Origin: Druceiella hillmani | Lineage: Eukaryota; Arthropoda; Insecta; Lepidoptera; Hepialidae | NCBI GenBank assembly: GCA_039881145.1 | Contig: JAYKKI010000013.1 | Location: 38,893,501-38,957,500, forward strand | Direction of reading: 5' to 3' | DNA length: 64,000 nucleotides | Notes under the pieces: generated by a model | Database searches by the model: none | Seen by the model: the letters and a program-made list of their open reading frames with translations, nothing else | What the model was told of the DNA's origin: nothing | In this document: in pieces, positions 26,201-38,024 of the stretch | How the letters are laid out: the number at the start of each line of letters is the position of its first letter | Numbering within the stretch: position 1 is the stretch's first letter | Program-made: the position numbers and the translations under genes

Positions 26201-26482
26201 TATAATTCTTGCAAAAATGTCGTGCAAATTTTTAAAAAACCTGTTTTTTTCAAATATTTTGGTTTAGTGGTTTCGGAAATAAATGGGGGAGAGGAAGGGT
26301 GTTGAAAGTATTGGATACCTATGACTCAGTATACTTTTGAACATAAATATATTTCAACACACTTATTACTAGCCCCATTAAAAAAAACCAGGTTATATAT
26401 AACATTTTTGATAATATTTTCCCCCTTTTCAAAATTAATTGCTCATATATCAGTAGCCTAAGATAACACAATAAAACATAAT

Positions 26483-26506
26483 AACCTAACCTAACCTAAC
26501 CTAACC
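26483..26506 (-). repeat. short interstitial telomere-type repeat, (CCTAA)4
   Basis: 'taacctaacctaacctaacc' and flanking bases give four CCTAA units, which is TTAGG on the minus strand, the ancestral insect telomere repeat. It lies in the part of block B that has no counterpart in block A. Confidence 0.8.
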
Positions 26507-29500
26507 CTTAATATAGCTATTAATATATGTGCAATTTAAATATCAAGTTTAACGTAAAGCGGTTAGTGGCAAAAGCTATATTTACACACAGATCAATGGA
26601 CACATGGGAGGGCAAAAAAATGGAAAAATATTTGCTGTAATATATCTAACAAATAAAATTACATAACTTTTATTTTAAAAAAATGTAGACAAGCTGCGGA
26701 ATAAAAAAAAATTGCTGGTTAAACCAAAAATACATATTTTAGTTGGTTTTTATATTGTTGTGAAATCGAATATTATTTTTCTTCCATTTATATATCTATG
26801 TAATACGACGAGTTTACATTAGTCAAATCTAACCAATAATTAGTCAAAAATCATTGAAAAACATAGTCATCCACCGCGCCTTTGGTCTTCCTGTATACCT
26901 TACAAAAAAATTGAAGATTAAAAATAATAAGAAGAAGCACGAAAATATACATAAAAGGGAAGTTAAGAACGCCAAAATACTGAATAGCTGAAAAAAACTG
27001 GAAAAAAAGGAATAGCCGCAAACAGAAAGAGGGCTGATGGAAAACTGTTTATGTAAATGAAACTATTGGAGAGATCATTACGAAAATCCGTAGACTTCTG
27101 ATAGTTACTCAAACAATAGATGTTACATTACGTAGGTAAATTGAAATAAGAATAAACATCATAAAGAACATAAAATACCTGTGAATCACGAGAAGATCCC
27201 TCACATCGAGGATTTTGTTCATATTTAGGGGCTTATAAATATTTAAGGATACATGGAATTTTTAATTAAACTCTTCTTAACATAAATACATTACCTACTA
27301 TGACTTTCAAAGGCATAAAAATAAATTAATTATATAAATGTAAAAGCCCTGATGGAATTATTCTCAGACTTTTCTATTTACTTGTCCTATAAGACCTTTC
27401 TTTCCCTTGACCTTTCTCTAAAGTTTTGATGACTAATGTGTAAGACTGCAATAAGAATAAAAAACACGTTTTGTTGCGTGAACATGAAAATATTTCCATA
27501 ACGTTAGGCTACAAGTCTCAATAAACGATATCAATATACGGCTTCAATATAATTTTAATTTTATGTTTCAAATCATTCCTGAGAAAAAGGACTTTGACAG
27601 ACACGTCACAGAAGGATGAACGTGAAAGCAAGTGAATCTACAAGCGTTTCGTTTTTATTTAATTTCGAGAGACTGAAATAAAATCGCTTTGTTTTTACAG
27701 GAAAATCTCCTGTTCTTCAAAAGTCTATATAAATAATTCTATAAAACTCTTCATAAAATTGCCTAAGTTATTATTAATTCTATCGATGAAAGTCGAGGTT
27801 GGTCTGATGATCTATACTAAAGCGCATGCCCTCAGGGTGTGCGATATTAGAAAACAAATAAAATTTAATTGCTTGTAATTAGCACAAAAATCTGTTCTTC
27901 AAATATTATGCGTTGTCTTTTTATTTAATTACATCATTACATTGGATAAAGATATAAAAATAATGTTAAAAAGTATTAGCACGACAATATTCTAATACCA
28001 CCTCCGACTGACTTTAATAGATGGCGTTTAATAATAATCAGGTGACGTTTATACAATTGGTTAATATATTATTAGCCCACGTGAATACATTGTCTTTGCA
28101 GAAAGTTAATATAGAGTATTTAAGTGCTGGTAAGATACTGGATCTTTGGTTAAAAAGTTATAATAGAGTAGTAAGATACTGGATCTTTGGTTAAAAAGTT
28201 ATAATGACCTTTTCCTCACACACTTTAAAGATCACCCCTCATACTTTGTTATCCTGTACACCTTTTTTGTCACGTTTTCATTTTAGCAATTCTTTCATAC
28301 CATTTCATGACAATAATTGTTTATGTTTATTTAAACGTTTTTGTTAATAGCCACCGTGTCAGTGTGATTACAGTACTATTATAGATCGATTACAGTCTAA
28401 TTACCATGTCAGTCAGATTACAGTGTCAGGGTACGAAACCGATATACCTATAGAAACTTGTAAGACAAGGAGACGTAATTCCTCCAAAAGCAATGGCGTA
28501 CACATCACTTTCAGTTTTCTCACGATATACTGATTATAGTAGAGTCATTGGACTATTTTAGCATAATGCCTAAGGACTTCAGGAGATTTCCAACAAGTCA
28601 AGACACTCGTATGGAAACGGAAGAAGCAATGATTAAATTACCTAAATTCCTATAATTATATAACACGTACATACAATAATATTTGAGGAAATATACGTTA
28701 TAGGTAAAAATTATTTCATTGGATTTAGACTACAGTTTATAGCTAATTTCAGCACAAATAAATTGTATTAAATTAATAACAAAACCTAAGCGTAATTCAA
28801 AGCCGTGCACGTAGAAGCAACAACTTGAATTAACAATGCAATTATCGAATCTTGCCTTTCTTGAGATTCGCTTTAAAATCAATACTGATTCACTAATACC
28901 AAAATAATAAACATATAAAATTATAACCCTTAACAATTATATCTGCTGCATCTTGTTGTCACCTTCCATGACGACAGAAAGATATATTGCGCTAACCCTA
29001 ACAGAACAGTTTAAAATATGTTTATAAAAGATGAACCTGCCACAAGCGATAACAGGATACTTTCAAAAGTTTCTTTTCAGAAAGGACCGGCCGAATAAAG
29101 AGCTTTTGAGAGCTTAGCTTTTCCTACTCGAAGGTACTTACAGTTTACAACAGAGTTATATTGCATGTACATGAGTATGTACATATCTCCATTTATTTTT
29201 ATGTATTTGGATGGAATGAGAATAAATATAAATATATGGTTATCTATGACGTTTTGTAAATATGATGAGTACTATAGAACGTATTTCCGTAATTTAAATA
29301 TTTTTATATGTATCTACATTCAGCTAAGGTACATGAAGTGTAAATTAAAAATATACCTTAGCACATGTCCTACAATTAGTTTAATGGTTAGATTTTTTAA
29401 TAATAATGTCATATCTGGTAACGGATACAATGATGCATGTACTGTGCGATTGATGATCTAAGCTTTGACTGTTCAATTTAAAGAGGTTATTTCAGTAACA

Positions 29501-29554
29501 ACATAAAATAATTGAATATATTTGTCGGTAATTTTGTAGAATTAATTATTAACA

Positions 29555-29900
29555 ATTAAATGAAACTACACGAGTATTAACTACACGTAGTATTATTCCT
29601 ATAACACACGTATATTATATAATGAAACTATACGAGTATTAACTACGTGTAGTATTATTCCTATAACGCACGTATATTATATAATGAAACTACACGAGTA
29701 TTAACTACACGTAGTATTAACTACACGTAGTATTTATTCCTACTTTATTTTAAATTCTTTACCATGATAATTCTTTACCGTGTTTCGTTGTATGACAACA
29801 TCTTCACGCGGGCAATTAGCAATCTAATGAAGATGTTTTCGTACAACGAAACCTAGGTCGTAGTAAAGAATTTAGTTATATTTAGTTGTGAATATATAAT
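29555..29900. repeat. Penelope terminal-repeat array with head-to-head hammerhead-like motifs
   Basis: Three units of about 61-62 bp start with 'tgaaactacacgagtatt' (29,561, 29,623, 29,684). They are followed by two copies of the hammerhead-like segment in opposite orientation: minus at about 29,782-29,812 and plus at 29,825-29,862 ('tgaagatg', 'acaacgaaacctaggtcgta'). Both have lost the first core cytosine (CTGA reads GTGA or ATGA), so they are probably inactive. The sequence is homologous to the terminal repeats of the 44.6-47.7 kb element. Confidence 0.7.
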
Positions 29901-31239
29901 TAATTCATAATTATGTAAGTAATTTAAATGGAAATTGCAAATAATATATTTTTTACACACGTGTGATGAAAACAGACATTATAAAGAATAATCAAGTTTC
30001 ACGTTAGAATGCCCACAAACGGGTAGCAAAGCTGCCTCTATCTCTTGAAATTGTTTTTGTTCTTTAACGTAAATAATATTATTTGAAAATTTTAATTATA
30101 TTCTAGAACGTAGAATTGAGATTTTCCATGGTTGGTAAACAATTACTTCACATCTTAATATTTCTTAAGCGGGGCTTAAATGAAAAGAAAATTTATTAGG
30201 CACAAGTAGGACTTGCACTGTGAGAGTTTATAAATATTTAATGGTACATAACATTTCTATTAAACTATTACTATAAAATTAAATTTTGCTAAAATAAAAA
30301 TTTTATAATTCTACATAGAATTATAAATTGCCTATGCTTATAAGACCTTTCATTATGTCGAATTAAAAGATTATAGGTACTATATTATATGGACCGGAAT
30401 TATTCCATAGTATAATACATAGACCGGAATTATTCCATAGGTATTGATGACGAAATAAATACCAAAAAAAATAGGTTTTACAGAGCCATATCTCTTTGTT
30501 GTCCGAATAAAAAATCCGAAATTCGATATATTAATTCCGATATATTAATTTAAATTTGCCATCTCAAGCACTCTCTGAAAAAAAGGAATTTGCCCGACTA
30601 ATGGACAGAAAACATTAAGGACTCCGTTTTTTTATTTTGTGGAACGATCTTTAAAAATTATAAACAAACTTTAAGTTCTTTTCAAAATACCTGTTCAATG
30701 ATACCATGCAATGATACTCTAAGAAAATGCGCGAAAACCAAATGGTTGACCCCAATTTCCGTGCAAGGTATTAAAAAAACTGTTCGTTTATATTTTGCGC
30801 CTTATTAATTTAAATATTCATATGGTGCACGCATGTAAAAAAATTCATTACCTTGGTTCAAAATCTGTAGAAATTACAGACGTGTGATGGAGACGGATGG
30901 TTAGATGGACGAACATAACCATATTATAGAGATTTCGTTATTGCATTTTGACTCCTGAACTGAAGCCCCGGAAAATGGGGCTAGTTTTCTTTGTATTTGA
31001 GAACTGTTTTTCGATAATCTCGTTATGTTCATTATAATCTCATTTTTCGATAATCTCGACTTTCAAAAAATTGTTTAAATTCCATATACTTATAATATGA
31101 GGTATCGTCAGAATTAACGAAACAATTTATATTTTGATGACGATCTAATTAGTAATTCAGTAACGCTTTGTCTGTAAGTGATATGTATCATAAACTAAGG
31201 CTACAAAAATTTGGAATTGAAAACCAAGTAAACCTGCAT

Positions 31240-31572
31240 TCAGATGATACTTTGCGTCCTAATTAATCTCTCAAGGTGGAAATTAAGGGCATTAAGGACT
31301 TCAGTAGACGTGTGTGCAACTTTGCTTAGCATTTTAATGAAGTCTAAAAAATAACGCACAGGTGCTATGAGTGAAAAATTATCAAAATATAATAGGATAG
31401 AACATGCGGATAGACTATAGGCTGACGGAGTCGATGGATATTCAGTCAACGGTATGCACTCTTTGAATATAAGTTGAGACGATGGAAAATCGACCTCCAA
31501 CTTTCTTGGACCAAACTCTTTATAATGTTCATTCGTATGCGTTCTGCATAAACTGCATTTAAATGTGAGCAA
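31240..31572 (-). pseudogene. unidentified protein fragment, 110 codons open
   Basis: The minus-strand frame begins 'MLTFKCSLCRTHTNEHYKEF', and its end reads 'VRYFLDFIKMLSK' then 'STEVLNALNFHLERLIRTQ'. A diverged relative lies at 18,150-18,590, and the protein-level similarity argues for genuine coding ancestry. The CxxC-like start hints at a metal-binding turn but is not diagnostic. It lies inside the inverted-repeat-bounded segment, so a transposon origin is plausible. The family was not recognised. Confidence 0.45.
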
Positions 31573-31974
31573 GTGTCAAAAGTGCATGTAATTCTTTATA
31601 TATATACTCTTTGAGATACCTGATCTAGATTGCATATTGTTAGGCAACCTATTGTTAGTTTAATATACGTATAAAAAGGGGAGTAAATAATGATATATAT
31701 ATGATGCTTTTTCAGTTATGTGTGATACTGAGTGCATGGTATAGAATATTCCGCACAGTTGTACGTATGATGACATAGCATATATTTTTAGACTGAAAAA
31801 AGTGTTTTTCAATTTAATAAGAGTTCCTTTTTATTATGTTCATCCTAATCCATTCTTATTTGCTTAATATATATTTTATAACAGGAATATACAATTGCAA
31901 TTATTTGTAATACATATGTTCAAACACGAGTACTTTAAGTATTAATGGAATTACCTGATTGATATATTTTTTAG

Positions 31975-32030
31975 GGTTTTACAACCCAAAAGAAAAAGCG
32001 GAACCTTTGCAAGGTTATTCACATATATAT
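31975..32030 (+). repeat. fragment of a lepidopteran-type 'gggttccgt' dispersed repeat
   Basis: 'gggttttacaacccaaaag' followed by 'aaaagcggaacctttgcaag' resembles the 'agggttccgtacccaaaggg' repeats scattered through moth and butterfly genomes. Related pieces appear inverted at about 33,690-33,730 ('tttggctacagaaccctaaa') and at 63,628-63,700. Confidence 0.4.
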
Positions 32031-32299
32031 TTGGCTGACAATCTCAACAATAGAAAGAGCAAAAACATTCACTTAGAAAGTGGAAATTTGTCAGTAATAA
32101 TAATATATATTATCCCGTACATATATCAATAGTTAAAATTAATAATTCTTTCATGGAAATTTCAGGGGGAGGGTCAATTGCAGAACTCGGAAGAAAAATT
32201 GTGTAATAATAGACGTTTCTCAGACGATACCTCATATTATAGGTGTATGTGTGTCCATACACCTATAATATGAGGTATCGTCTGAGAGAGCTATTTATT

Positions 32300-33990
32300 G
32301 GGGCTTCAAAGATGTTTTGCTGTAATTTAAATACCATGTCTTCAGAAGTATACCAAAAAATATAAAAAAAAATGCTCCACCGCCCTAATTACCTAAATTG
32401 CTGAACTTAAAGTGGTAAAACCAACGGGATTTTTAGAAGCAAAGTTTGTAAGAAAATTATGACGATCATTTTGCATGTCATAGTTTTTGAGATATTCATG
32501 ACTATATATCTACTTAATCATATTGGTTACTTAAGAATATTTATTATAATAAAGAGCTTATATTAGCCATATGAAAATCAGTAAAATTTCACTTCAAACC
32601 ATATGAGGAACTCTTCATGCACGAGTCACGTATGCCCTTGGCTGGCCTTATTATTTATTGATTATTGTTCATAATCATATAATTTTCAGTAGAAATATTT
32701 AGACGCAATTCCCTTCAATATAAATAGAAACTTAACATTTTCCTTCTTTATTTTTCAGCTAACAATTTGAACTGTTCTTTTGTGCAGAAAAACTATTGTA
32801 TTACAAATGTGACCTATTTTTGTAAAAAAAATATTAATACGTAGCATACGAATATAAAAACAATTAGAAATTTGGACAGCCCTGAATAAAAAAGTAAATA
32901 TCCTCATCTAGGTCTACAAATCATTAATTTAAGATGTTGAAATTATGATGGTTGCTCACGGTGGTTATTAAAACTTATGGGTATCATTTAGTTTAGGGCA
33001 ATAGCAGCAATTCCTTAGCCCGACCTATAAAATATGAAACAGTTTTATCAGCAAATATATTGGGAATCTTTAAAACGAAAAAACAAATTAGTGATTAAAA
33101 TTGATAACCCAATTAAAATGGATACCATTTATCACTATGGACTAAGGAAATAAATAAGTTCTCATCTCATCAGCGGCAAAAATAAATTCAGAATGTAAAA
33201 AATACTTACGCAACCAGTTTTGTTATAGTATATGGGCAAAGATACCCAAAACTCACTAACCACGTTTGAAAATAAAACTCCTAAGAGTAATTTTTAAGCT
33301 AGAACCGGATAAGTAAAACAAAGATACATATACAACTTTGAGTTTTATAAATTACATAGAGCTTCACAAATTATCCAAAGAAACCGACTTAAATATGTTG
33401 CTAAGTAGAGAAGCCTAGATAACTGTTCAGTCAAAACTTTAATTTAGAAAAAAGTCAGAAGGCACCTGGGCCTGAGATAAACCATCAATTCAGTAGTTGC
33501 ATGATGCTAAGAAAGATTGGCTAACCGTAACGATGAAAAACTTGTATCGACATGTACATAAGAAAGTAAAAATATCTCCGTATTGGTGTAATTAAGCTGC
33601 GTATTCCTGTAAAATTTATTTAAAATCGGATATAAATTAAAATGGTTATGACACTGCAATCTACGAATAGATGAACATTAAAAAAATATAACGGGTTGCT
33701 TTTGTTGTTTGGCTACAGAACCCTAAAAAACATCATGAATATTCAGTGGTATATAACTTTGAAATAAAACCTGAAAGGAAGGAAGTACATAAGAGAAAAT
33801 GTCTGGATTGCTTTAAATCATGACCGATTTCTAATAACCAGATTGTACTTAAATAAGCAATGAAGCGTCAAAAGTGTTCTTATTCAAATAAATTAATTTG
33901 TGTAAGATTTTTATTTAAAATCAATAAAAATATATGAATGAAAGATATCTAGTAGTGTTTATTGTTTTTACCAATAGCCACTTTCAAAGC
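32300..33990. other. AT-rich intergenic DNA, no gene recognised
   Basis: Only the short 'gaaccctaaa'-type fragment near 33,690-33,730 stands out. An acceptor-like 'ttccttctttatttttcag' at about 32,741-32,759 leads into a short open stretch with no convincing donor. Confidence 0.5.
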
Positions 33991-34004
33991 TTTGTTTATC
34001 AAAA

Positions 34005-35330
34005 CTAATTTAATTCGTCAAATATACAATATAATAAATAAAGTAATATAAAATCAGAAGGAAAGGGAAATTTTATTAAAACCAAAATGACGTAACTAAA
34101 ATGCTTTAATAATCCATTAATAATAAAGTTGGTGTACCTAGTACATAATTTCATAAAAGAATGCACTACTGAAAATGTGAAATTGCGATCCATCATAAAA
34201 AGCAACAAGATTATAAACGCTTGGGCATGTATCAGTAAATTAATTGATGAAGTTGATGTTTAATTTTTTATTAAAATACGTAAATTAAATTTTGAATTTG
34301 ATTCTAGGGGTGAAAAAAAAATAATGAGAACGATTTGGGCATTGATCAATATTGTAATAGATTTATCTAGTAGATAACTTTGTAATTAGTGCAGTAATTA
34401 AAATGGAATTTGATTCTCGTGGAAACAAATATTAATTTTTTTATTTGCCCACATTTATCGATACATTTCAGGTAATCTATTCGTTACAATAAGAAATAAT
34501 GGATTAACAGAATTAAAACCAAAGAATGCACGTATTAAACATTAAAAACTATAAAATATAACAAAAACATATTTAAAAAAATTTACTTCCATTTGTCATA
34601 AATGGATCACATTCCGGTGTGACCGCGATTAAGTGGTTGAGCAGTTGAATACCGCGGGAAATTGGAGAGTTCGGTTCTAGAGATTGGTATAGCAAGTAGG
34701 TGACGATTGCGTGAACGCAAGTAATTATATTAATTACGAAGATCGAAAATTTTCTTAGTAATGCGGGGCATGAAATTTTCCTTTTAAAAGTTGGAAGATA
34801 TATTTCATAAATGCCGCAACTGTTCGCCATCTGCTGCATTCTGATGACTGTAAAAAATTTAATGTCGTCCGCGAATAACAAACAATGCACAGTTTTCACC
34901 GCGCAACCAGAATCGCTTACCAAAATTGTGAAAAATATAATGTAAATAAAAGCATGTGATCCTGGATCAATAATGTAATTAATGAATCAAGTGAATAATT
35001 TAATATTAAATATAACACTGAATATGAAAATTTATTCCTCGTAGCCAAAAATGAACAAATAAAAGCGTTTGGTATCAATAAAGGAATTGATGTACCTAGT
35101 ACATAATTTAATTTAAAAAATGTATTGAATATATTTCGCATTAATTTTGTAATAATTCATTATCACTTAATTTTTATTCACAACCAAATGAAATTCCGTG
35201 TTGCAGTATTATATCTGCTTTATTTAAATTATCAACCAACACAGATCAGAGATATTCTCTATAATTGCCCACCTGAAAATGTTATCATACAAAGAAACCT
35301 AAGTCGTGATTTATAATTAAAATAAATATA
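34005..35330. repeat. Penelope-derived repeat zone with a decayed hammerhead copy
   Basis: 'ggtgtacctagtacataattt' (34,128) recurs with one change at 35,090, and 'actgaaaatgtgaaattg' links the region to the satellite that follows. At 35,150-35,330 an inverted terminal-repeat piece is followed by a plus-strand copy: 'gcccacctgaaaatgttatc', then 'aaagaaacctaagtcgtga'. Here the core reads CTGAAAA, so the conserved G8 is lost and the ribozyme should be dead. Confidence 0.5.
34573..34923 (-). pseudogene. possible LINE reverse transcriptase scrap (LLFADD)
   Basis: The 116-codon minus-strand frame contains 'VHCLLFADDIKFFTVIR' near its start, the form of the catalytic FADD box in Jockey-type reverse transcriptases. 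The motif is the only support: downstream residues do not follow the expected pattern and no upstream fingers or palm sequence is readable. Confidence 0.3.
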
Positions 35331-36115
35331 ATACTGCATCATGTAGTTTCATTTAGTTGTGAATTCAAATTAAGAAAATTATGCATTACTGAAAATGTGA
35401 AATTGGGTCTTCCGATATGAAATAAAATATTAAAAATGGTTTGCAGATCAATCAATAATCTAATTGATGTTGACGGTGCATAACTTTATAAAAAATATGC
35501 TACTCAAAAAGTAAATTAATTTCTAATGATTATTAGCCCCCTAACTAATTGCATTATATTGTCATAAAAAATAACGCATTAACCCTAAAAATTATATAAT
35601 ACTGCATCAAGTAGTTTCATTTAGTTGTGAATAAAAATGAAGAAAAGTATATATCAGTGAAAATTTTAAATTGGGTCTTCTGTTATGAAATAAAATACTA
35701 AAAACGATTTGTACATCAATCAATAATCTAATTTATGTAGACAGTGCATAATTTTATAAAAAATATATTACTGAAAAAGTTAATTAATTTCTAATGATTA
35801 TTAGCCCGATAACTGCAATACATTGTCATAAAAAAGAACGCATTAACCCTAAAAATTGTGAAATACTGCTTCAAGTAGTTTCATTTAGTTATTAATAAAA
35901 ATTGAGAAAATTATGCATCACTGAAAATGTGAAATTGGGTCTTCCGATATGAAACAAAATAGTAAAAACGGTTTACATAATTGATGTAGACCGTTCATAA
36001 TTTCATAAAAATTATACTACTGCAAAAATAAATTAATTTCTAATGATTATTAGCTAACTAACTGCAATATATTGTCAAAAAAAAAAAGAACGCATTAACT
36101 CTAAAAATGTTTGTG
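35325..36115 (+). repeat. three tandem units of about 266 bp, Penelope-derived satellite
   Basis: The marker 'gtagtttcatttagtt' after 'ctgcatca' or 'ctgcttca' occurs at about 35,334, 35,602 and 35,866 (periods 268 and 264). Each unit also holds 'gtgaaattgggtcttc' and 'taatttctaatgattattag'. The marker is the end of the Penelope terminal repeat ('atgtagtttcatttaattgtgaat' at 44.8 kb, allowing a base change), so the satellite seems to have grown from a terminal repeat plus flanking DNA. Confidence 0.85.
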
Positions 36116-36199
36116 CATTCAATTTTATCTCGTTATAGAAAACCTTAAAATTGTTATCTTTCTATCGGTTACGGAATTGACCAGTTATAACGCAGTGTA

Positions 36200-36233
36200 C
36201 TATTTTATATATATATTTTATATATTATATATA

Positions 36234-36297
<64 letters not shown>
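36200..36297. repeat. (TA)n microsatellite, interrupted
   Basis: A TA-rich tract of nearly 100 bp with a few TTTA interruptions in its first third. Confidence 0.9.
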
Positions 36298-36298
<1 letters not shown>

Positions 36299-36569
36299 TC
36301 ATTTCCGAAGAGGATATATATGCATTTTAAACTATGGGTGTGGACTTAATAGTGTGAGAAGTAAAGGAGCCGAGCAAACAATCTTGATTAATAAGGCTCA
36401 CTTATAAGTATGAATAAACAACAATTCAAATTTAGATATTAGATTATAAAAAAACCATTTTAAACCGTGAACATATGACTTTGCTGAATAATATCTTTAA
36501 ACCAAACAAATATATGATAATTGTTTTTAATTCTTAGAAATATTTATTATTATCTAAAATTTGAAAATG

Positions 36570-36690
36570 ACATACGCCTTAGCCCATTATTCTACACATG
36601 TGTATAATCGGTGTATACTAAATATTTATTAACATATCAAATCTCCTTTGAAAAATGACATACGCCTCAGCCCATTATTCTACACATATG
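36570..36690 (+). repeat. two direct copies of a roughly 40-bp sequence
   Basis: 'gaaaatgacatacgcc' plus 'cagcccattattctacacat' (one variable base) occurs near 36,562 and 36,650, separated by unrelated AT-rich sequence. Confidence 0.8.
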
Positions 36691-36709
36691 TACATACTCG
36701 TTAAGGACT

Positions 36710-37121
36710 CTCAACTATTAGAATAGAAGCGTGTATACAATGTTAACAATAATTTGTTTTATAATTCAATTTTTATAAAGATTTACTAGAAAAATGCCCT
36801 TGCTTCGTGCTCAGTGATTATTCCCGAACTCGGTTTTACTTTTATATTCTTGTTTTTCTCTCTGCTGGCTACTGTTTTAATTTGTTTTTTTTCTCTTACT
36901 GTTTTTCTTATAATACTCAACTATTAGAATAGAAGCGTGTATACAATGTTGACAATAATTTGTTTTATAATTCAATTTTTATGAAGATTTACTAGAAAAA
37001 TGCCCTTACTCCGTGCTCAGTGACTATTCCCGAACTCGGTTTTACTTTTATATTCTTGTTTTTCTGTGGTGGCTACTGTTTTAATTTGTTTTTTTTCTCT
37101 TACTGTTTTTCTTACAATAAT
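36710..37121 (+). repeat. two tandem 206-bp copies
   Basis: Units start 'ctcaactattagaatagaag' at 36,710 and 36,916 and match over nearly their whole length with about ten differences. The overlapping frames at 37,020-37,470 are low-complexity Phe/Leu-rich readings of T-rich sequence and are not called as genes. Confidence 0.9.
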
Positions 37122-37449
37122 TTCTTTAATAAGTATAAAAGAACGCCGAGACTACTTTTTTCCTTTTACCAACGATTTAGATATTTTAATTATTGGAATA
37201 AGTAAGTTCCTTTTAAAAACAAGATCAACAATGGAACAGGTTAATATGTATTTAATTAATTTTATAAACTTTCTTTTATTTAAGAATAAGTTTCAAATAA
37301 ATTTTCCTTTCCTTTTCTTTTTTCCAGAACTTCTTTTATATCCAACACATTTAATAAACGATGATACTTTACCGGAAAACTTCTTAATTTCGTACTGTCT
37401 TATGGAAAGGACCAAACATCCGACGGTAAATAAATCGAGGTCTACCATC

Positions 37450-37463
37450 GGGGGGGGGGGGGG
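37450..37463 (+). repeat. 14-bp G homopolymer
   Basis: An uninterrupted run of 14 G in an AT-rich region. It could pair as a quadruplex only with other G runs, and a GGTGGG-rich stretch follows at 37,490-37,505. Its length may also be affected by sequencing error. Confidence 0.8.
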
Positions 37464-37560
37464 TTTGTAAGAGGAAACTACCTTGTGAAGTGGAGGGTGG
37501 TGGGAAAGTCGGTATATTCGTTGAAATGAGTGAGGTTGAAACCACCACGGTCACTACTTC

Positions 37561-37723
37561 ATTATGTAACAAATCACTAGGTCAATCATTCACTCTTTGT
37601 GGCCTGAATCTAGAAAATAAGTGTTTCTTTAATGGCCAATTGTATGTAACACGTTCACGTGTCGGCAAACCATCCGCTTTCACCGCGCTTCCACCTGACA
37701 ACAAAGCGAAAAATATCATATAG
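37561..37723 (+). pseudogene. Helitron helicase C-terminal fragment
   Basis: The frame reads 'KSLGQSFTLCGLNLE', 'CFFNGQLYVTRSRVGKP' and 'PPDNKAKNII' to a TAG at 37,721. This matches the last conserved stretch of the Pif1-family helicase of Rep-Hel proteins, usually seen as NKsQGQsl-vcGlnLe and GQLYVAcSRVGsP. Ala-Cys in the usual 'VACSRV' is Thr here (VTRSRV). Only about 50 residues survive. A non-autonomous Helitron-like copy lies 300 bp downstream, but the two need not be one insertion. Confidence 0.75.
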
Positions 37724-37898
37724 CACAAGGTACTTCAATGAAGGGAACGAATCTGAGTGCAACCCATCCAGAAAATAGTTTAACAGAAAATAGTGATCAA
37801 TACTACGCGAATCATTGCGATTCGCTTCAATGAAGCAAATGCCTTGCTGCCACGTGAATCACATTTATTTCGATGTAATTAAAATGCTTTTAATTTAA

Positions 37899-37976
37899 AT
37901 TTTTGTACATTTATTGAACTCTTTCTTTTAATAAATATTTTTAATAAAAGAAATAGTTCAATAAATGTACAAAAAC
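37899..37976. repeat. imperfect palindrome with arms of about 33 bp
   Basis: The left arm contains 'ttttgtacatttattgaact' and the right arm 'agttcaataaatgtacaaaa'. A mismatch follows, and the arms go on as 'tttcttttaa' and 'ttaataaaagaaa' around a spacer of about 10 bp. Confidence 0.85.
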
Positions 37977-37990
37977 CTAATTAATTTTAA

Positions 37991-38024
37991 ATCATCATCA
38001 TCATCATCATCATCATATCATCAT
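37991..38024 (+). repeat. (ATC)n microsatellite
   Basis: About nine ATC units plus a short interruption, abutting the start of the Helitron-like copy. Confidence 0.9.

Larger units (their letters stand above)
23470..31010 (+). repeat. segmental duplication block B
   Basis: This is the counterpart of block A (anchors under that entry). B has extra DNA at about 25,320-26,830 and 27,310-27,950 relative to A, and lacks A's 3-kb transposon. It contains small internal duplications: a 58-bp period at 23,671-23,790 ('gttagtctta' units) and a 41-bp period at 28,130-28,204 ('gtaagatactggatctttgg'). No gene is supported in it. Confidence 0.8.
31091..32287. mobile_element. inverted-repeat-bounded segment with a perfect 32-bp palindrome at its right end
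   Basis: The 19-mer 'tataatatgaggtatcgtc' occurs at 31,091, inverted at 32,223-32,241, and again direct at 32,264-32,282. The last two form the core of an exact 32-bp palindrome (arms 32,218-32,249 and 32,256-32,287, spacer 'tgtgtc'). The segment may be a transposon of about 1.15-1.2 kb carrying the minus-strand coding remnant at 31,240-31,572. No target duplication was established. Confidence 0.5.

Noticed and set aside
32741..32860. acceptor 'tttatttttcag' with a 28-codon open stretch
   Set aside because: No donor of reasonable quality, no matching phase partner and no recognisable peptide.
37066..37470. 134-codon open frame at the 206-bp repeats
   Set aside because: T-rich low-complexity sequence giving Phe/Leu-rich product and ending in poly-Gly from the G run; the frame spans a tandem-repeat boundary.
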